From IMG/VR virus record IMGVR_UViG_3300006802_000343, positions 1 through 30,508 of that record: 30,508 bases of DNA, one strand, 5' to 3'. Both the position numbers and the translations under genes were made by a program. This document shows, piece after piece, positions 30,149 through 30,508 of the stretch (position 1 is its first letter; each line of letters starts with the position of its first letter). A model generated the notes under the pieces. That model was not told where the DNA came from and searched no databases. It saw only the letters and a program-made list of their open reading frames with translations. This stretch comes from a virus.

Positions 30149-30372
30149 TGTCCCTTTTTTCGCAGGGCGTTATGATAGGCCGTATGACACTCACGGCACC
30201 ACGAAACTGTTTGTCCAGCCGGACGCGGCTTGCTACCATCTACATGATGCTTAACGGTAGCAGAACGCTTTTTACACTTAGGGCATAGACCGTTAGCAGG
30301 TTTATCCCGCTGCTGACGCTTCCATACACCCCACTTGCTAAGGGCTTTTTCAGGTTTCCTTGGTCTTGCCAT
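30145..30372 (-). CDS. HNH-like zinc protein
   Basis: 75 residues from ATG 30372, with TAGGA just upstream. A basic start precedes CPKC (30-33), a VKHHVDG segment (histidines 46-47) and WCRECHTAYH (C59, C62, H63). This is the zinc frame and first histidine of HNH enzymes, but the expected central asparagine before the second cysteine pair is not seen (it reads TVSW), so activity is doubtful. It may be a small nuclease or only a DNA-binding protein. Confidence 0.6.
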   Translation of the reverse strand: MARPRKPEKALSKWGVWKRQQRDKPANGLCPKCKKRSATVKHHVDGSKPRPAGQTVSWCRECHTAYHNALRKKGQ

Positions 30373-30427
30373 TTCCTACATAGTAGCAAACGGGTCGGAC
30401 GGAAACTTGTTTAAGGTAAACTTACCT

Positions 30428-30508
30428 CTAGCCTCTAAGCAAGTCTCGCTCTAGGTCGGCAATATGCGCTTCTGCCATAGCAACCTCTTTGAGCAAGTCC
30501 TCAATCAA
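30428..30508 (-). CDS. C-terminal fragment of a coiled-coil protein (partial)
   Basis: An open frame enters from the right edge and stops at TAG 30428-30430. The 26 visible residues (IEDLLKEVAMAEAHIADLER then DLLRG) form an acidic, heptad-like helix. Its beginning is outside the window. Function unknown. The 55 bases after it, before the HNH-like gene, carry a 12-base palindrome GGTAAACTTACC (30415-30426) and nothing else I can name. Confidence 0.5.
   Translation of the reverse strand: MIEDLLKEVAMAEAHIADLERDLLRG

Noticed and set aside
30376-30444. Short - strand frame ending SDPFATM just before the HNH-like gene, possible shifted tail of the edge gene
   Set aside because: It has no start codon and would need a +1 shift; the edge gene already ends naturally with a coiled-coil tail.

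Overview
This window is part of a tailed double-stranded DNA bacteriophage genome, almost wholly coding. It is AT-rich and packed with genes that overlap by 1-26 bases, very often as TAATG or ATGA. The virion genes suggest a podovirus-like (short-tailed) phage: a P22-type portal, a podophage-style head-tail adaptor, a tail hub or nozzle candidate, a collar-type fibre and a block of very large, basic, alanine/glutamine-rich internal or ejected proteins. The host cannot be read directly. The small holin-like protein ending in a VYLVPN-type tail and several conserved small proteins recall actinobacteriophages, so an actinobacterial host is a tentative inference. No integrase or lysogeny repressor is visible.

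Layout. (1) 1-6067, + strand, packaging and head: end of the large terminase, three small proteins (one apparently frameshifted), portal, three small head genes, scaffold, major capsid protein, then a strong intrinsic terminator. (2) 6077-11042, + strand, connector and tail: adaptor, hub, a repeat-rich fibre, a DUF6321-like protein and a collagen-like collar fibre. (3) 11050-20315, + strand: internal virion proteins, three of which share an unusual GYGKGGAFG module; the last is a multidomain peptidoglycan hydrolase. (4) 20312-23496, + strand, lysis and late accessory: four small membrane proteins, an M15 peptidase, a GH24 lysozyme, a metallophosphoesterase with a helix-turn-helix start, and a possible nucleotide pyrophosphohydrolase. 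(5) 23484-23761, the convergent junction: a hairpin, tRNA-Lys(UUU), and a GC-rich segment that folds into a nested structure. (6) 23777-27690, - strand, recombination operon: ribbon-helix-helix regulator, Rad52-like annealing protein, 26-residue membrane microprotein, RecB-like nuclease, coiled-coil protein, SSB, small unknowns, zinc-ribbon protein, HNH nuclease and RusA-like resolvase. (7) 27691-27899: a control region with a perfect palindrome, a good sigma70-type promoter and an intrinsic terminator about 90 bases downstream of it, so it looks like a small RNA gene or an attenuated leader. (8) 27896-30508: DnaB-type helicase (-), a lone + strand gene that may be the small terminase, then small - strand genes running off the right edge.

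The Rad52-like protein, RecB-like nuclease, SSB, RusA-like resolvase and helicase form a coherent replication and recombination set. The + strand genes run from packaging to virion assembly to lysis. The most interesting unexplained items are the putative small RNA at 27770-27863, which is complementary to an ideal ribosome binding site; the structured segment beside the tRNA; the shared glycine-rich module in the internal virion proteins; and two places where one reading frame appears to continue in another.
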